A DNA stretch of 64,000 nucleotides from Nocardioides szechwanensis (GTDB taxonomy: Bacteria; Actinomycetota; Actinomycetes; Propionibacteriales; Nocardioidaceae), in contig NZ_FNIC01000001.1 in assembly GCF_900103935.1 (NCBI RefSeq), forward strand, positions 505,203 through 569,202, in the 5' to 3' direction. The first letter of the stretch is position 1; each line of letters opens with the position of its first letter. Of this stretch, positions 9,227 to 17,467 are shown in pieces. Below the pieces are notes generated by a model that saw only the letters and a list, made by a program, of their open reading frames with translations, ran no database searches and was not told where the DNA came from. The translations under genes and the position numbers were made by a program.

Positions 9227-9703
9227 TCAGTGGTCGGCGAGCGCCTGCAGGGCCGCGGCCAGCCGGTCGGGGTGCCGCGAGCTGACCAGCCAGTACGGCG
9301 TCGGGTCGGCCGGGTCGTCGAGGTGCACCTTGACCGCACGCTTGAGGTAGGGCCGCAGCACCAGGAACGCGCGGGCGTCGGCCTCCATCCCCGCGACGCG
9401 GCGGGTCTGGTCGGCGTCGAGCGCGGTGACCGCGCCGAGCAACGAGGTGTCGATGTGGGCGCGGCCGGCATAGAGGACGCCGTCCTCGACCTTGATCCGG
9501 GCCGAGCCGTAGGACGTCAGGCCCGCGGCCAGCAGTGCGAGAGCGGCGCCCGTCACGATCCACGGAACCACGCCGGGCACGGCCACGACCAGGGCCAGCC
9601 ACAGGCTCGCGACCAGCATCGTCCCCTGCACCCACCAGCGCAGGGGAACACCGAGCCGCTCGGAGTAGGCGACGGTCTCGCCGTCGTTCCCAGGGCTGCT
9701 CAC
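9227..9703 (-). CDS. DUF3093 family membrane protein
   Basis: The protein has 158 residues starting with GTG behind a GGGAGG ribosome site. Opening YSERLGVPLRWWVQG is typical of DUF3093. Two hydrophobic segments lie at about residues 25-65, followed by a soluble domain with LKRAVKVHLDDPADPTPYWLV. It is divergent from dut, a pairing that recurs in actinobacterial genomes. The biochemical role is unknown. Confidence 0.8.
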   Translation of the reverse strand: MSSPGNDGETVAYSERLGVPLRWWVQGTMLVASLWLALVVAVPGVVPWIVTGAALALLAAGLTSYGSARIKVEDGVLYAGRAHIDTSLLGAVTALDADQTRRVAGMEADARAFLVLRPYLKRAVKVHLDDPADPTPYWLVSSRHPDRLAAALQALADH

Positions 9704-9743
9704 AGGCCCCAGCCTCCCATCCCGGCCCCCACCCGGGTTGCAC

Positions 9744-9749
9744 TAGGGT
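9744..9749 (+). promoter_or_regulatory. -10 box TAGGGT, leaderless start of dut
   Basis: TAGGGT lies six bases before the GTG at 9756. The same spacing is used by hemH and the TRIC gene. Confidence 0.45.
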
Positions 9750-9755
9750 CCCTGC

Positions 9756-10250
9756 GTGCCCACGCCTGACCCGACCTCGCTGACCGTCGAGGTGGTCCGC
9801 CTGGACCCCGACCTGCCGCTGCCGTCTTACGCCCATCCCGGCGACGCCGGCGCCGACCTCGTGACCACCGTCGACGTGACGCTGGCGCCGGGGGAGCGGG
9901 CGATGGTGCCGACCGGGGTCGCGATCGCGCTGCCGGAGGGGTTCGTGGCACTCGTGCACCCGCGGTCGGGGCTGGCCGCGCGGCACGGGCTGTCGATCGT
10001 CAACACTCCTGGCACCGTCGACTCCGGTTACCGGGGCGAGATCAAGGTGCTGCTGGTCAACCACGACCCGGTCGAGCCGATCGAGCTGAGCCGCGGTGAC
10101 CGCATCGCGCAGCTGGTCATCCAGCGCTACGAGCGGGTGCGGTTCGCCGAGGTGGACGTCCTGCCCGACAGTGTCCGGGGGGACGGGGGTTACGGTTCTA
10201 CTGGTGGCTTCGGCCGGCCCACACCGTTCGGCCCAGACCATGAGGAGTAG
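9756..10250 (+). CDS. dut: dUTP diphosphatase
   Basis: The protein has 164 residues; it hydrolyses dUTP to dUMP and PPi, keeping uracil out of DNA and feeding dTMP synthesis. All five trimeric dUTPase motifs are present: [10 protein letters not shown] (residues 26-35), [11 protein letters not shown], the catalytic-Asp region [24 protein letters not shown], and the C-terminal glycine-rich arm GYGSTGGFG. First gene of a run with DUF3710, OB-fold and DUF3159 genes, with gaps of 3 and 10 bases and one 4-base overlap. Confidence 0.95.
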   Translation: MPTPDPTSLTVEVVRLDPDLPLPSYAHPGDAGADLVTTVDVTLAPGERAMVPTGVAIALPEGFVALVHPRSGLAARHGLSIVNTPGTVDSGYRGEIKVLLVNHDPVEPIELSRGDRIAQLVIQRYERVRFAEVDVLPDSVRGDGGYGSTGGFGRPTPFGPDHEE

Positions 10251-10253
10251 CAC

Positions 10254-10895
10254 GTGAGGTTCCGCCGCAAGTCCGAGGACGACATCGACGCAGCAGCCGA
10301 GGCAGCGCTGGAGGCCGAGGCCGACGCACAGGCCGACGCCGGGGGTCCGATCGACGCCGACGACCTGCCCGACGACGGCACCGACCGGGTCGACCTCGGG
10401 TCCCTGGTCCTCACGCCCGAGGAGGGTCGCGAGCTCCGGCTCCAGGTCGACGAGGCCACGGGTGCGGTGCAGTCGGTCGTGCTCGCCGGCAGCGACGGCG
10501 CCGTCGAGCTCCGTGCCTTCTCCGCCCCGACCAACGGCGACCTGTGGAGCGACGTGCGCCCGCAGATCGCGGCCGACATGGCCCAGCGCGGCGGCACCGC
10601 CACCGAGCGCGAGGGCCGCTTCGGCACCGAGCTCCTGTGCCAGGCCACCATCCAGCGACCCGACGGCACCACCGGCACCCAGCCCTCGCGGATCATCGGC
10701 ATCAACGGCCGGCGCTGGCTGCTGCGGGCGACCCTGCTAGGACGCCCCGCCGTCGAGCCCGACTCCGCGGAGGCCTGGGAGGAGACGATCAGCAGTGTCG
10801 CCGTACGACGTGGCTCGCACGCGATGCCCGTGGGCGAGGCGCTCCCCGTCGTGATGCCCGCCAACGCCCGGCGCGTCGAGCCGCCGACCTCGTGA
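10254..10895 (+). CDS. DUF3710 family protein
   Basis: The protein has 213 residues from a GTG three bases after dut. A very acidic, Ala/Asp/Glu-rich N-terminal 45 residues precedes a compact domain with LRLQVDEATGAVQSVVL, TNGDLWSDVRPQIAADMAQ and the conserved IIGINGRRWLLRATLLG. DUF3710 is found next to dut and an OB-fold gene across actinobacteria. Function is not known; the conserved linkage suggests a tie to nucleotide or nucleic-acid metabolism. Confidence 0.8.
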   Translation: MRFRRKSEDDIDAAAEAALEAEADAQADAGGPIDADDLPDDGTDRVDLGSLVLTPEEGRELRLQVDEATGAVQSVVLAGSDGAVELRAFSAPTNGDLWSDVRPQIAADMAQRGGTATEREGRFGTELLCQATIQRPDGTTGTQPSRIIGINGRRWLLRATLLGRPAVEPDSAEAWEETISSVAVRRGSHAMPVGEALPVVMPANARRVEPPTS

Positions 10896-10905
10896 GCAGC
10901 CCGCG

Positions 10906-11259
10906 ATGAGCAAGCTCCGCCGCACGATCAGCCGGTGGGCCAACAGCTCCGACCAGCACGCGCGCGACATGCGGCGCACCTTCGCCGACCAGGGCAACGA
11001 CACCATCGCCGAGGCGCCTGACCGCGAGGTGGTCCGCCTGCGAGGCACGCTGCGCACGGTCACGCTGCGCCCGCGCGGCGGCGTACCGGCCCTCGAGGCG
11101 GAGCTCTTCGACGGCTCCGGCGTCATCACCGTCGTCTGGCTCGGCCGGCGCCGGATCGCCGGCATCTCGCCCGGCCGCTCCATCCAGGTCCAGGGCCGCA
11201 TCGGCATGCACGACGGCGTTCGCATCATCTACAACCCGCGCTACGAGCTGTTGGTGTGA
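10906..11259 (+). CDS. OB-fold nucleic-acid-binding domain protein
   Basis: The protein has 117 residues. After a basic N-terminal helix (KLRRTISRWANS), an OB-fold of the tRNA-anticodon-binding type is visible: VVRLRGTLRTVTLRPRGG, LEAELFDGSGVITVVWLGRR, IAGISPGRSIQVQGRIG. Such domains bind single-stranded DNA or RNA. It lies between DUF3710 and DUF3159 genes and its stop overlaps the start of the latter by four bases. Confidence 0.8.
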   Translation: MSKLRRTISRWANSSDQHARDMRRTFADQGNDTIAEAPDREVVRLRGTLRTVTLRPRGGVPALEAELFDGSGVITVVWLGRRRIAGISPGRSIQVQGRIGMHDGVRIIYNPRYELLV

Positions 11260-11978
11260 CCGGAGTGACCGACCACACCGCGCCCTCCGTGGCCACGGTC
11301 GAAGAGGTCGTGCGCGCCCAGCTCTCGCGCGCTCTCGGCGGCCGGCGCGGGATGGTCGAGGCGGCGGTCCCCACCCTGCTCTTCACGGTCATGTGGCTGA
11401 CCACCCGCGAGCTCCAGCTGGCGCTGCTGGTGAGCATCGGCGCCGCGGTGGTGATGCTCGTCATCCGGGTGGTGCAGCGCTCCTCGCTGCAGTTCGTGCT
11501 CAACGCGATCTTCGGGATCGGCATCGGCTGGCTCTTCGTACGACTCGCCGCCAGCCGCGGCGGCAGCGAGGACGAGCAGGCGCTCGCCTACTTCCTGCCC
11601 GGGCTGATCTACAACACCGGCTACTCCGTCGTGCTCGCCGCGACCTGCCTGGTCGGGTGGCCCCTGGTGGGCTTCATGGTCGGCAGCGTCACCGGAGACC
11701 CGACCGCCTGGCACTCCAGCAAGCAGGTCGTCCGCCTGTGCACGACGCTCACCTGGCTGTTGGCCGTGCCCTGCATCATCCGCGTCGCCGTCCAGGCGCC
11801 GGTGTGGTTCGCCGGCCGCTCCGGCGGCATGGACGCCGACACCGCCGTGGCGGTCCTCGGCATCCTCAAGGTCGGCCTCGGCTGGCCGCTCCAGCTCGCC
11901 GCGCTCGGCGCTATGGTGTGGGTCCTCTCCCGCAACGCCACGCCCGTCGACCCCGGCGACCAGGTTGAGCTCGCCTAG
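11256..11978 (+). CDS. DUF3159 family membrane protein
   Basis: The protein has 240 residues from GTG-11256, which overlaps the OB-fold gene's stop; an in-frame GTG at 11265 is an alternative. About six hydrophobic segments are traceable, with FGIGIGWLFVRLAASRG and LVGWPLVGFMVGSVTGD between them, as in DUF3159 proteins. The function is unknown. It is the last gene of the dut operon and is followed by a strong 14-bp hairpin. Confidence 0.8.
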   Translation: MTGVTDHTAPSVATVEEVVRAQLSRALGGRRGMVEAAVPTLLFTVMWLTTRELQLALLVSIGAAVVMLVIRVVQRSSLQFVLNAIFGIGIGWLFVRLAASRGGSEDEQALAYFLPGLIYNTGYSVVLAATCLVGWPLVGFMVGSVTGDPTAWHSSKQVVRLCTTLTWLLAVPCIIRVAVQAPVWFAGRSGGMDADTAVAVLGILKVGLGWPLQLAALGAMVWVLSRNATPVDPGDQVELA

Positions 11979-12038
11979 AACCCACGGTGGTTTCGAGGCT
12001 CGTCGCTGACGCTCCTCGCACCTCAACCACCGTGGGTT
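11979..12038. terminator. 14-bp perfect hairpin between convergent genes; also a copy of the dispersed repeat
   Basis: AACCCACGGTGGTT (11979-11992) is the exact reverse complement of AACCACCGTGGGTT (12025-12038). The 32-base loop includes TCGAGGCTCGTCGCTGACGC. It starts one base past the DUF3159 stop and ends four bases before the TrkA stop, so it can serve both directions. Its form is shared with 313-351 and 463-514. Confidence 0.65.
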
Positions 12039-12041
12039 GGG

Positions 12042-12722
12042 TCAGCCGGTCTTGCCCCCGTGGTGGGACGGGGCGAGCAGGCGCTCGAGCTCGTCCTCGC
12101 CGGCATCGGGTACGACGAACAGGAGCTCGTCGCCGGCCTCGACCGGCTGCTCGGGGTCGGGCACGTAGACCTGGCCGTCGCGCAGGATGGTGACCAGCGC
12201 GCAGTTGTCGGGCAGCGGGATGAGGCCCGACGGCTTGCCGACGTAGGGCGAGTCGGCCGGCAGCGTCATCTCGACCAGGTTGGCGTCGCCCTGGCGGAAC
12301 GTGAAGAGCCGCACCAGGTCGCCGACGGTGACGGCCTCCTCGACGAGCGCCGACATGATCCGCGGGGTGGAGACGTTGACGTCGACACCCCACGCCTCGG
12401 TGAACAGCCACTCGTTGTTGGGGTGGTTGACCCGGCCCACCGTGCGGGGCACGCCGAACTCGGTCTTGGCCAGCAGCGAGGTGACCAGGTTGGCCTTGTC
12501 GTCGCCGGTTGCGGCGATGACCACGTCGCACTTGTCGAGGCGGGCCTCCTCCAGCGAGGACAGCTCGCACGAGTCGGCGAGCAGCCACTCGGCGTCGGGG
12601 ACCCGCTCGGGGTGGATGGAGCCGGGGTTCTTGTCGATGAGCAGGACCTCGTGGCCGTTGCCGATCAGCTCCCGGGCGATGGAGCGGCCCACCGCTCCGG
12701 CTCCCGCAATGGCAACTCGCAT
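12042..12722 (-). CDS. TrkA-family potassium uptake subunit (CeoC-like)
   Basis: The protein has 226 residues. An RCK-N Rossmann domain opens with the NAD-binding glycine motif MRVAIAGAGAVGRSIARELI and VLLIDKNPGS; the second half is an RCK-C (TrkA_C) domain with VEMTLPADSPYVGKPSGLIP and GDELLFVV. It is a cytosolic regulatory subunit of a K+ transporter. The ATG sits behind GGAGGAG and only two bases after the partner's stop. In mycobacteria the matching pair is CeoB/CeoC. Confidence 0.9.
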   Translation of the reverse strand: MRVAIAGAGAVGRSIARELIGNGHEVLLIDKNPGSIHPERVPDAEWLLADSCELSSLEEARLDKCDVVIAATGDDKANLVTSLLAKTEFGVPRTVGRVNHPNNEWLFTEAWGVDVNVSTPRIMSALVEEAVTVGDLVRLFTFRQGDANLVEMTLPADSPYVGKPSGLIPLPDNCALVTILRDGQVYVPDPEQPVEAGDELLFVVPDAGEDELERLLAPSHHGGKTG

Positions 12723-12724
12723 GG

Positions 12725-13387
12725 CTACTCCTCCTCCGGTCCGCGCTCGATGACCTGGTAGGTGTGCGCGGCGTTCTCCTCGCGCATCACCAGGTGCAGC
12801 AGGTCGCCCTCCTGGATCACCGAGTCGCGCGAGGGCAGCATGCCCTCGCCGAGCCGGTCGATCCAGGCGATGCGGCTGCGCGACTGCATCTGGAAGGCCA
12901 CCGTGCGGTGGCCGATCCAGGCCTCGGTGACCGGGATCTGGTCGAGGCGGATGGTGCCGGACGGGTCGCGGAAGTCGGGCTCGGCGCCGACGGGCAGGAT
13001 CCGGCGGAGCACCTGGTCGGCGGTCCACTTCACCGTGGCGACGGTGGTGATGCCGAGACGCTGGTAGACCTCGGCGCGACCGGGGTCGTAGATGCGGGCC
13101 ACGACCTGCTGGATCCCGAAGGTCTCGCGCGCGACTCGCGCGGCGATGATGTTGGAGTTGTCGCCGCTGGAGACCGCCGCGAACGCGTCCGCCCGGCGGA
13201 TGCCGGCCTTCTCGAGGACCTGCTGGTCGAAGCCGTAGCCGGTCACCTTGTCGCCGTTGAAGCCAGGCCCCAGGCGCCGGAAGGCGTCGGGCTCGCTGTC
13301 GATGACGGCCACGGTGTGGTTGCGGTCCTCGAGGCTGCGGGCGAGGGTCGAGCCGACCCGGCCACAACCCATGATCACGACATGCAC
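12725..13387 (-). CDS. TrkA-family potassium uptake subunit (CeoB-like)
   Basis: The protein has 220 residues, starting MHVVIMGCGRVGSTLARSLE, with RCK-N (nucleotide-binding, about residues 1-125, including the acidic strand-2 end VAVIDSE) and RCK-C (about 135-220, EGDLLHLVMREE). The GTG at 13387 is chosen because it gives the family N-terminus and lies six bases after a TACGGT box. It is divergent from the KimA-like permease gene, with start codons 57 bases apart, so the three genes probably form one potassium-uptake module. Confidence 0.88.
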   Translation of the reverse strand: MHVVIMGCGRVGSTLARSLEDRNHTVAVIDSEPDAFRRLGPGFNGDKVTGYGFDQQVLEKAGIRRADAFAAVSSGDNSNIIAARVARETFGIQQVVARIYDPGRAEVYQRLGITTVATVKWTADQVLRRILPVGAEPDFRDPSGTIRLDQIPVTEAWIGHRTVAFQMQSRSRIAWIDRLGEGMLPSRDSVIQEGDLLHLVMREENAAHTYQVIERGPEEE

Positions 13388-13393
13388 GACGCA

Positions 13394-13399
13394 ACCGTA
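13394..13399 (-). promoter_or_regulatory. -10 box TACGGT, leaderless start of first trkA-like gene
   Basis: On the minus strand TACGGT is followed by TGCGTC and the GTG at 13387, the same six-base spacing seen at other genes here. Confidence 0.4.
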
Positions 13400-13444
13400 C
13401 TGCCATGAGCCGGGTCCGGCGTCCGTGCCGTAGCCTTTCCGCTC

Positions 13445-15487
13445 GTGGGTGTCGGCGACGTCTCCAAACGGATCCTGCTGGGACGGAAGCTGCGAAGCTC
13501 CCAGCTGGGGGAGACCCTTCTCCCCAAGCGGATCGCCCTGCCCGTTTTCGCCAGCGACGCCCTCTCCTCCGTGGCCTACGCGCCCGACGAGGTCTTCATC
13601 ATGCTGTCGCTGGCCGGCGCGTCGACCTACATCTGGTCGTGGAAGATCGCCATCGCGGTGGCCCTGGTCATGGCGGCCGTGATCGCCTCCTACCGCCAGA
13701 ACGTCCACGCCTACCCGAGCGGCGGTGGCGACTACGAGGTGGCCACCGTCAACCTCGGCGCCGCCGCGGGCACCACCGTCGCGAGCGCCCTCCTCATCGA
13801 CTACGTGCTGACCGTCGCCGTGTCGATCTCGTCGGGGGCGCAGTACGCCGCCTCCGCGATCCCGGCGCTCAGTGGGCACGAGGCGACCTTCGCGGCCGTG
13901 CTCGTCGTGGTCCTGATGGCGCTCAACCTGCGTGGCATCCGCGAGTCGGGCACCATCTTCGCGATCCCGACCTACCTCTTCATGGTCGCGATCCTCGGGA
14001 TGTGCGCGATCGGTCTCTATCGCCTGGCGGTCGGCACCCTGCCTCAGGTGGAGAGCGCCGGGCTGTCGATCGAGCCCGCGCCGGGACTCGACGGCCCGCT
14101 GACGACGTTCGCCCTGCTGTTCCTGCTGGCCCGGGCGTTCTCCTCGGGCTGTGCCGCGCTGACCGGGGTCGAGGCGATCTCCAACGGGGTCCCCGCCTTT
14201 CGCCGCCCCAAGAGCCAGAACGCCGCCACCACGCTGCTGCTGCTCGGTGTCATCGCGATCACGATGATGATCAGCGTCATCGTGCTGGCCAAGCAGATGG
14301 GGCTGCGCTACGTCGACCCGCACGACCTGGACCGGCTCACGATGGACGGCAAGCCGCTGCCCGACGACTACGACCAGCACACGGTGATCGCCCAGATCGC
14401 GCGCGCCGTGTTCCTCGACTTCTCGCCCGGGTTCTACTTCGTGGTCAGCGTGACCGGGGTGATCCTGGTGCTGGCCGCCAACACGGCGTTCAACGGCTTC
14501 CCGGTGCTCGGGTCGATCCTCGCCCAGGACGGCTACGCCCCGCGGGCGCTGGGCTCGCGCGGCGACCGGCTCGCCTACAGCAACGGGATCGTGTTCCTCG
14601 CGGTGATGGCGATCATCCTGATCCTCGCCTTCGACGCCGAGGTGACCCGGCTGATCCAGCTCTACATCGTCGGCGTCTTCGTCTCCTTCAACCTCAGCCA
14701 GCTCGGCATGATCCGGCACTGGACCCGTCACCTCGCCACCGAGCGCGACCCGGCCGAGCGACGCCGGATGATGCGCTCCCGCGCCATCAACGCGGTCGGG
14801 CTGACGTTCACGGCGGTGGTCCTCGTGATCGTGCTGATCACGAAGTTCCTGGCCGGGGCCTGGATCACGATCCTGGCGATGATCTTCTTCTTCGTCCTCA
14901 TGCGCGGCATCAAGAGCCACTACGACAAGGTCCAGCTCGAGCTCGCCGCCGACGAGGAGGACAAGCTCATGCCGACGCGCGTGCACGCGATCGTCCTCGT
15001 CTCCAAGCTGCACAAGCCGACACTGCGGGCGCTGGCGTTCGCCAAGGCGACCCGCCCCAACATCCTCGAGGGCGTCTACGTCGCCACCGACTCCGCGGCC
15101 ACCAACCGGCTGCTGGAAGAGTGGGACGAGCGCCGCATGGACGTCCCGCTCAAGGTGCTGCACTCGCCCTACCGCGAGCTGGTCCGGCCGATCGTCGAGT
15201 ACGCCACCGAGATCCGCAAGACCAACCCGCGCGGCGTGGTGGCGGTCTACATCCCGGAGTACGTCGTGGGCCGCTGGTGGGAGCAGCTCCTGCACAACCA
15301 GACCGCGCTGCGGCTCAAGGGGCGCCTGCTCTTCACGCCCGGCGTCATGGTCATCTCGGTGCCGTTCCAGCTGCGCTCCTCGCAGATCGCCCGCGAGCGC
15401 GAGGAGCGCGACGACGCCCGCGTCCGCGCCGGCGACCTGCGTCGCGGCCGGGTCTCCGACCGCAGCGACCGTCAGATCCAGCCGTGA
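13445..15487 (+). CDS. APC-superfamily permease, KimA-like potassium importer
   Basis: The protein has 680 residues: about 12 membrane segments in the first 480 and a cytosolic C-terminal domain of about 200. Family hallmarks are ALPVFASDALSSVAYAPDE near residues 30-48, YPSGGGDYEVA near 95 and ANTAFNGFPVLGSILAQDG near 350, which match KimA-type members of the APC superfamily. The C-terminal part (VHAIVLVSKLHKPTLRALAFA) is the soluble dimerisation domain. In Bacillus, KimA is a high-affinity H+/K+ symporter inhibited by c-di-AMP. Divergence from two TrkA genes supports a K+ role; sequence alone would only give amino-acid permease-like. Confidence 0.75.
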   Translation: MGVGDVSKRILLGRKLRSSQLGETLLPKRIALPVFASDALSSVAYAPDEVFIMLSLAGASTYIWSWKIAIAVALVMAAVIASYRQNVHAYPSGGGDYEVATVNLGAAAGTTVASALLIDYVLTVAVSISSGAQYAASAIPALSGHEATFAAVLVVVLMALNLRGIRESGTIFAIPTYLFMVAILGMCAIGLYRLAVGTLPQVESAGLSIEPAPGLDGPLTTFALLFLLARAFSSGCAALTGVEAISNGVPAFRRPKSQNAATTLLLLGVIAITMMISVIVLAKQMGLRYVDPHDLDRLTMDGKPLPDDYDQHTVIAQIARAVFLDFSPGFYFVVSVTGVILVLAANTAFNGFPVLGSILAQDGYAPRALGSRGDRLAYSNGIVFLAVMAIILILAFDAEVTRLIQLYIVGVFVSFNLSQLGMIRHWTRHLATERDPAERRRMMRSRAINAVGLTFTAVVLVIVLITKFLAGAWITILAMIFFFVLMRGIKSHYDKVQLELAADEEDKLMPTRVHAIVLVSKLHKPTLRALAFAKATRPNILEGVYVATDSAATNRLLEEWDERRMDVPLKVLHSPYRELVRPIVEYATEIRKTNPRGVVAVYIPEYVVGRWWEQLLHNQTALRLKGRLLFTPGVMVISVPFQLRSSQIAREREERDDARVRAGDLRRGRVSDRSDRQIQP

Positions 15488-16632
15488 CGCCGCGCCCACC
15501 CCATCCGGGGCGGCAGTCGCGCCGGCCCCGTGAGCGCCAGGCCAAGGGCGCCTCGCGGGTCGGCGAGCGCTTCGAGGCCGAGGTCGGTCCGGTCGCGCAC
15601 GGCGGCCACTGCATCGTTCGGCTGCCGGAGCCCGAGTCCCGCGTGGTCTTCGTGCGCCACACGCTGCCCGGCGAGCGCGTCGTGCTCGAGATCACCGAGG
15701 GCACCGAGGGCGACAAGTTCTGGCGCGCCGACGCCGTCGAGGTCCTCGCGCCCTCGCCCGACCGGGTCACCGCTCCGTGCCGGTTCGCCGGCCCCGGACT
15801 CTGCGGCGGCTGCGACTTCCAGCACGTCACGCTCGCACGGCAGCGCGAGCTCAAGGCCGCTGTCGTCCGCGAGCAGCTGTCCCGGCTGGCCGGGCTCGAC
15901 CTCGACGTCACTGTGGAGCCGGTCCCGGGCGACGTCGACGGTCTGCACTGGCGCACTCGCCAGCGCTACGTCGGACTGCCCGGCGGCCGCCGGGGGATGC
16001 GCAAGCACCGCTCGCACGAGGTCGTCGAGATCGACGAGTGCCTGATCGAGGCGCCGCAGCGTCCGACGTACGTCGTGGGGCCGCACGCCTTCGATGTTGC
16101 CGACGACGGCTTCTGGCAGGTCCACCCGGGAGCGCCGACCGTGCTGGTCGACACCGTTCTCGACTACCTACGCCCGGCGCCCGGTGAGCGGGCGCTCGAC
16201 CTGTACGCCGGCGTGGGGCTCTTCGCGCGCTTCCTCAAGGACGCGGTGGGGGAGTCGGGCCGGGTGGTCGCGATCGAGGGCGACGCCGACGCCTCCAAGC
16301 TGTCGAAGCGCAACTGCCCCGGGCTCGTCGCGACCGCCGGCCGAGTCGACGAGGTCCTGCGGGGCGAGGTGCACGACGAGCCGTTCGACCTGGTGGTGCT
16401 CGACCCGCCGCGCGAGGGCGCCAAGCGCAAGGTGGTCGAGCAGGTCGTGGCGCGCGCCCCTCGTGCGGTGGCCTACGTCGCGTGCGACCCGGCCGCGCTG
16501 GCCCGCGACGTGGCGATCTTCGCCGAGCACGGTTACTCGCTGACCCGGCTGCGTGCCTTCGACCTGTTCCCGATGACTTCCCATGTGGAGTGCGTTGCGC
16601 TTCTTGTGAAAAGCGACTCCGGCCTGCGGTGA
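15484..16632 (+). CDS. Class I SAM-dependent RNA (uracil-C5) methyltransferase with TRAM domain, RlmD/TrmA type; C-terminus replaced by an island
   Basis: The protein has 382 residues from a GTG overlapping the permease stop. An N-terminal TRAM RNA-binding domain (about 20-85) is followed by a [4Fe-4S] site (CRFAGPGLCGGC near 99-110, fourth Cys in DECLIEAP near 186), the SAM-binding motif LDLYAGVGLFARFL near 240, DPPREGAKRK near 305, the catalytic Cys in YVACDPAAL near 333, and the general base Glu in SHVECVALL near 372. The last residues (LVKSDSGLR) come from inserted DNA: a 19-bp repeat at 16559-16577 recurs at 19356-19374 in front of the displaced native ending. Catalytic residues are retained. 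Confidence 0.88.
   Translation: MTPRPPHPGRQSRRPRERQAKGASRVGERFEAEVGPVAHGGHCIVRLPEPESRVVFVRHTLPGERVVLEITEGTEGDKFWRADAVEVLAPSPDRVTAPCRFAGPGLCGGCDFQHVTLARQRELKAAVVREQLSRLAGLDLDVTVEPVPGDVDGLHWRTRQRYVGLPGGRRGMRKHRSHEVVEIDECLIEAPQRPTYVVGPHAFDVADDGFWQVHPGAPTVLVDTVLDYLRPAPGERALDLYAGVGLFARFLKDAVGESGRVVAIEGDADASKLSKRNCPGLVATAGRVDEVLRGEVHDEPFDLVVLDPPREGAKRKVVEQVVARAPRAVAYVACDPAALARDVAIFAEHGYSLTRLRAFDLFPMTSHVECVALLVKSDSGLR
16559..16577 (+). repeat. Left 19-bp direct repeat, putative att site of mini-island
   Basis: TCGACCTGTTCCCGATGAC encodes the end of the methyltransferase (DLFPMT). The same 19 bases occur at 19356-19374 in the same reading phase. Flanking bases differ, mainly at third codon positions on the right side, as expected if a homologous 3' end was supplied by an integrating element. 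Confidence 0.7.
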
Positions 16633-16639
16633 TGTCATC

Positions 16640-16661
16640 GGGGCTCGTGAGCACGAGCCCC
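16640..16661 (+). terminator. 10-bp hairpin after the methyltransferase gene
   Basis: GGGGCTCGTG-AG-CACGAGCCCC is a perfect 10-bp stem with a two-base centre, beginning eight bases after the stop codon at 16632. There is no U-run. It separates the methyltransferase from the island operon. Confidence 0.5.
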
Positions 16662-16717
16662 GCGAACGGGCCGTTGGGCTCGCTTTGGGCCCGCTCTGAC
16701 AATCCCGAGCCTTCTTC

Positions 16718-16747
16718 CACAATCCTTGAACTTCTTCTAGGATTGTG
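16718..16747 (+). promoter_or_regulatory. Operator-like inverted repeat over the island promoter
   Basis: CACAATCCT (16718-16726) and AGGATTGTG (16739-16747) are perfect 9-bp inverted arms. The right arm covers a TAGGAT box (16738-16743) seven bases before the ATG at 16751, so a bound repressor would block the promoter. AbiEi-type antitoxins are known to autoregulate through inverted repeats; the HTH protein encoded next is the natural candidate. Confidence 0.55.
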
Positions 16748-16750
16748 CGT

Positions 16751-17467
16751 ATGGGAGCAGTCAGCGTCGCACAGGCCGCGGAGCGGCTGGGCGTCAGCGT
16801 GCCCCGGATCCACCAGCGCATCGCGGACGGCTCGCTGTCCGCTAAGCGGATCGGCTCCCAGTGGGTGGTCGATGAGCGCTCGCTCCTGCGTATCCAGGAG
16901 CGCAGCAAGGCAGGCCGTCCGTATTCGGCCCGCTCTGCATGGGCGGTCATCGCGGCGTCCGAGGACGACAGCGACCTGGTAGGCGTCAGCGGGCCTGCGG
17001 TGTCGGCGCGGGTGCGGATGCGGTTGCAGCGTTTGCTCGAGCCGGCCGCGGAGCCCGTCGCCCATGAGGAAGTCATCAGGCAACTTGTGGTGTCGCTCCG
17101 GTCGGTGTTGCGCAACAGGGCCGGACGGCGCCTGCTGCGTGCAGCGCCGGCCGACCTTGCCGATCTCAGGGCTGACGAGCGTTGGGCAATGATCGTCGAC
17201 CTGGGTTCGAGTGGCATCGCCTCGCCCGACGTGGAGGGATATCTCGCCGAGTCGCTCGTGGAGGGAATCCTCAAGGACTACCTCTTGGTCGAGTCCGATC
17301 GAGATGCGAACGTCGTGCTCCACGTCGTCTCCGACGGGCAGTACCCCTACCCGGACTCGCGGCTCCGGCTTGCCGCCGATCTCGCCGAACACCGCGGGCC
17401 GCGCGAGGAGGCCCGGGCTGCGGAACTGCTGCACGAGCTCGCACTGGAGTGGAAGGCAGGCGAGTGA
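16751..17467 (+). CDS. HTH (excisionase-type) DNA-binding protein, likely partner of the AbiEii-like gene
   Basis: The protein has 238 residues. The N-terminus is an excisionase/MerR-type winged helix: AVSVAQAAERLGVSVPRIHQ, then LSAKRIGSQWVVDERSL (about residues 1-48). The remainder is helical with no motif I recognise; LAESLVEGILKDYLLVESDR lies near residue 165. ATG-16751 is preferred over GTG-16745 because it follows the TAGGAT box or, equally, an AGGA ribosome site. The stop overlaps the next gene's start (TGATG). Gene order and the operator suggest an antitoxin-like regulator, as in AbiE type IV systems; this is inference. Confidence 0.65.
   Translation: MGAVSVAQAAERLGVSVPRIHQRIADGSLSAKRIGSQWVVDERSLLRIQERSKAGRPYSARSAWAVIAASEDDSDLVGVSGPAVSARVRMRLQRLLEPAAEPVAHEEVIRQLVVSLRSVLRNRAGRRLLRAAPADLADLRADERWAMIVDLGSSGIASPDVEGYLAESLVEGILKDYLLVESDRDANVVLHVVSDGQYPYPDSRLRLAADLAEHRGPREEARAAELLHELALEWKAGE

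Noticed and set aside
12725..15499. A 924-codon minus-strand frame running through the permease gene
   Set aside because: Only its last 220 codons (the TrkA protein) are real. The rest is the Asp/His/Arg/Gly-rich antisense pattern expected opposite a high-GC gene.
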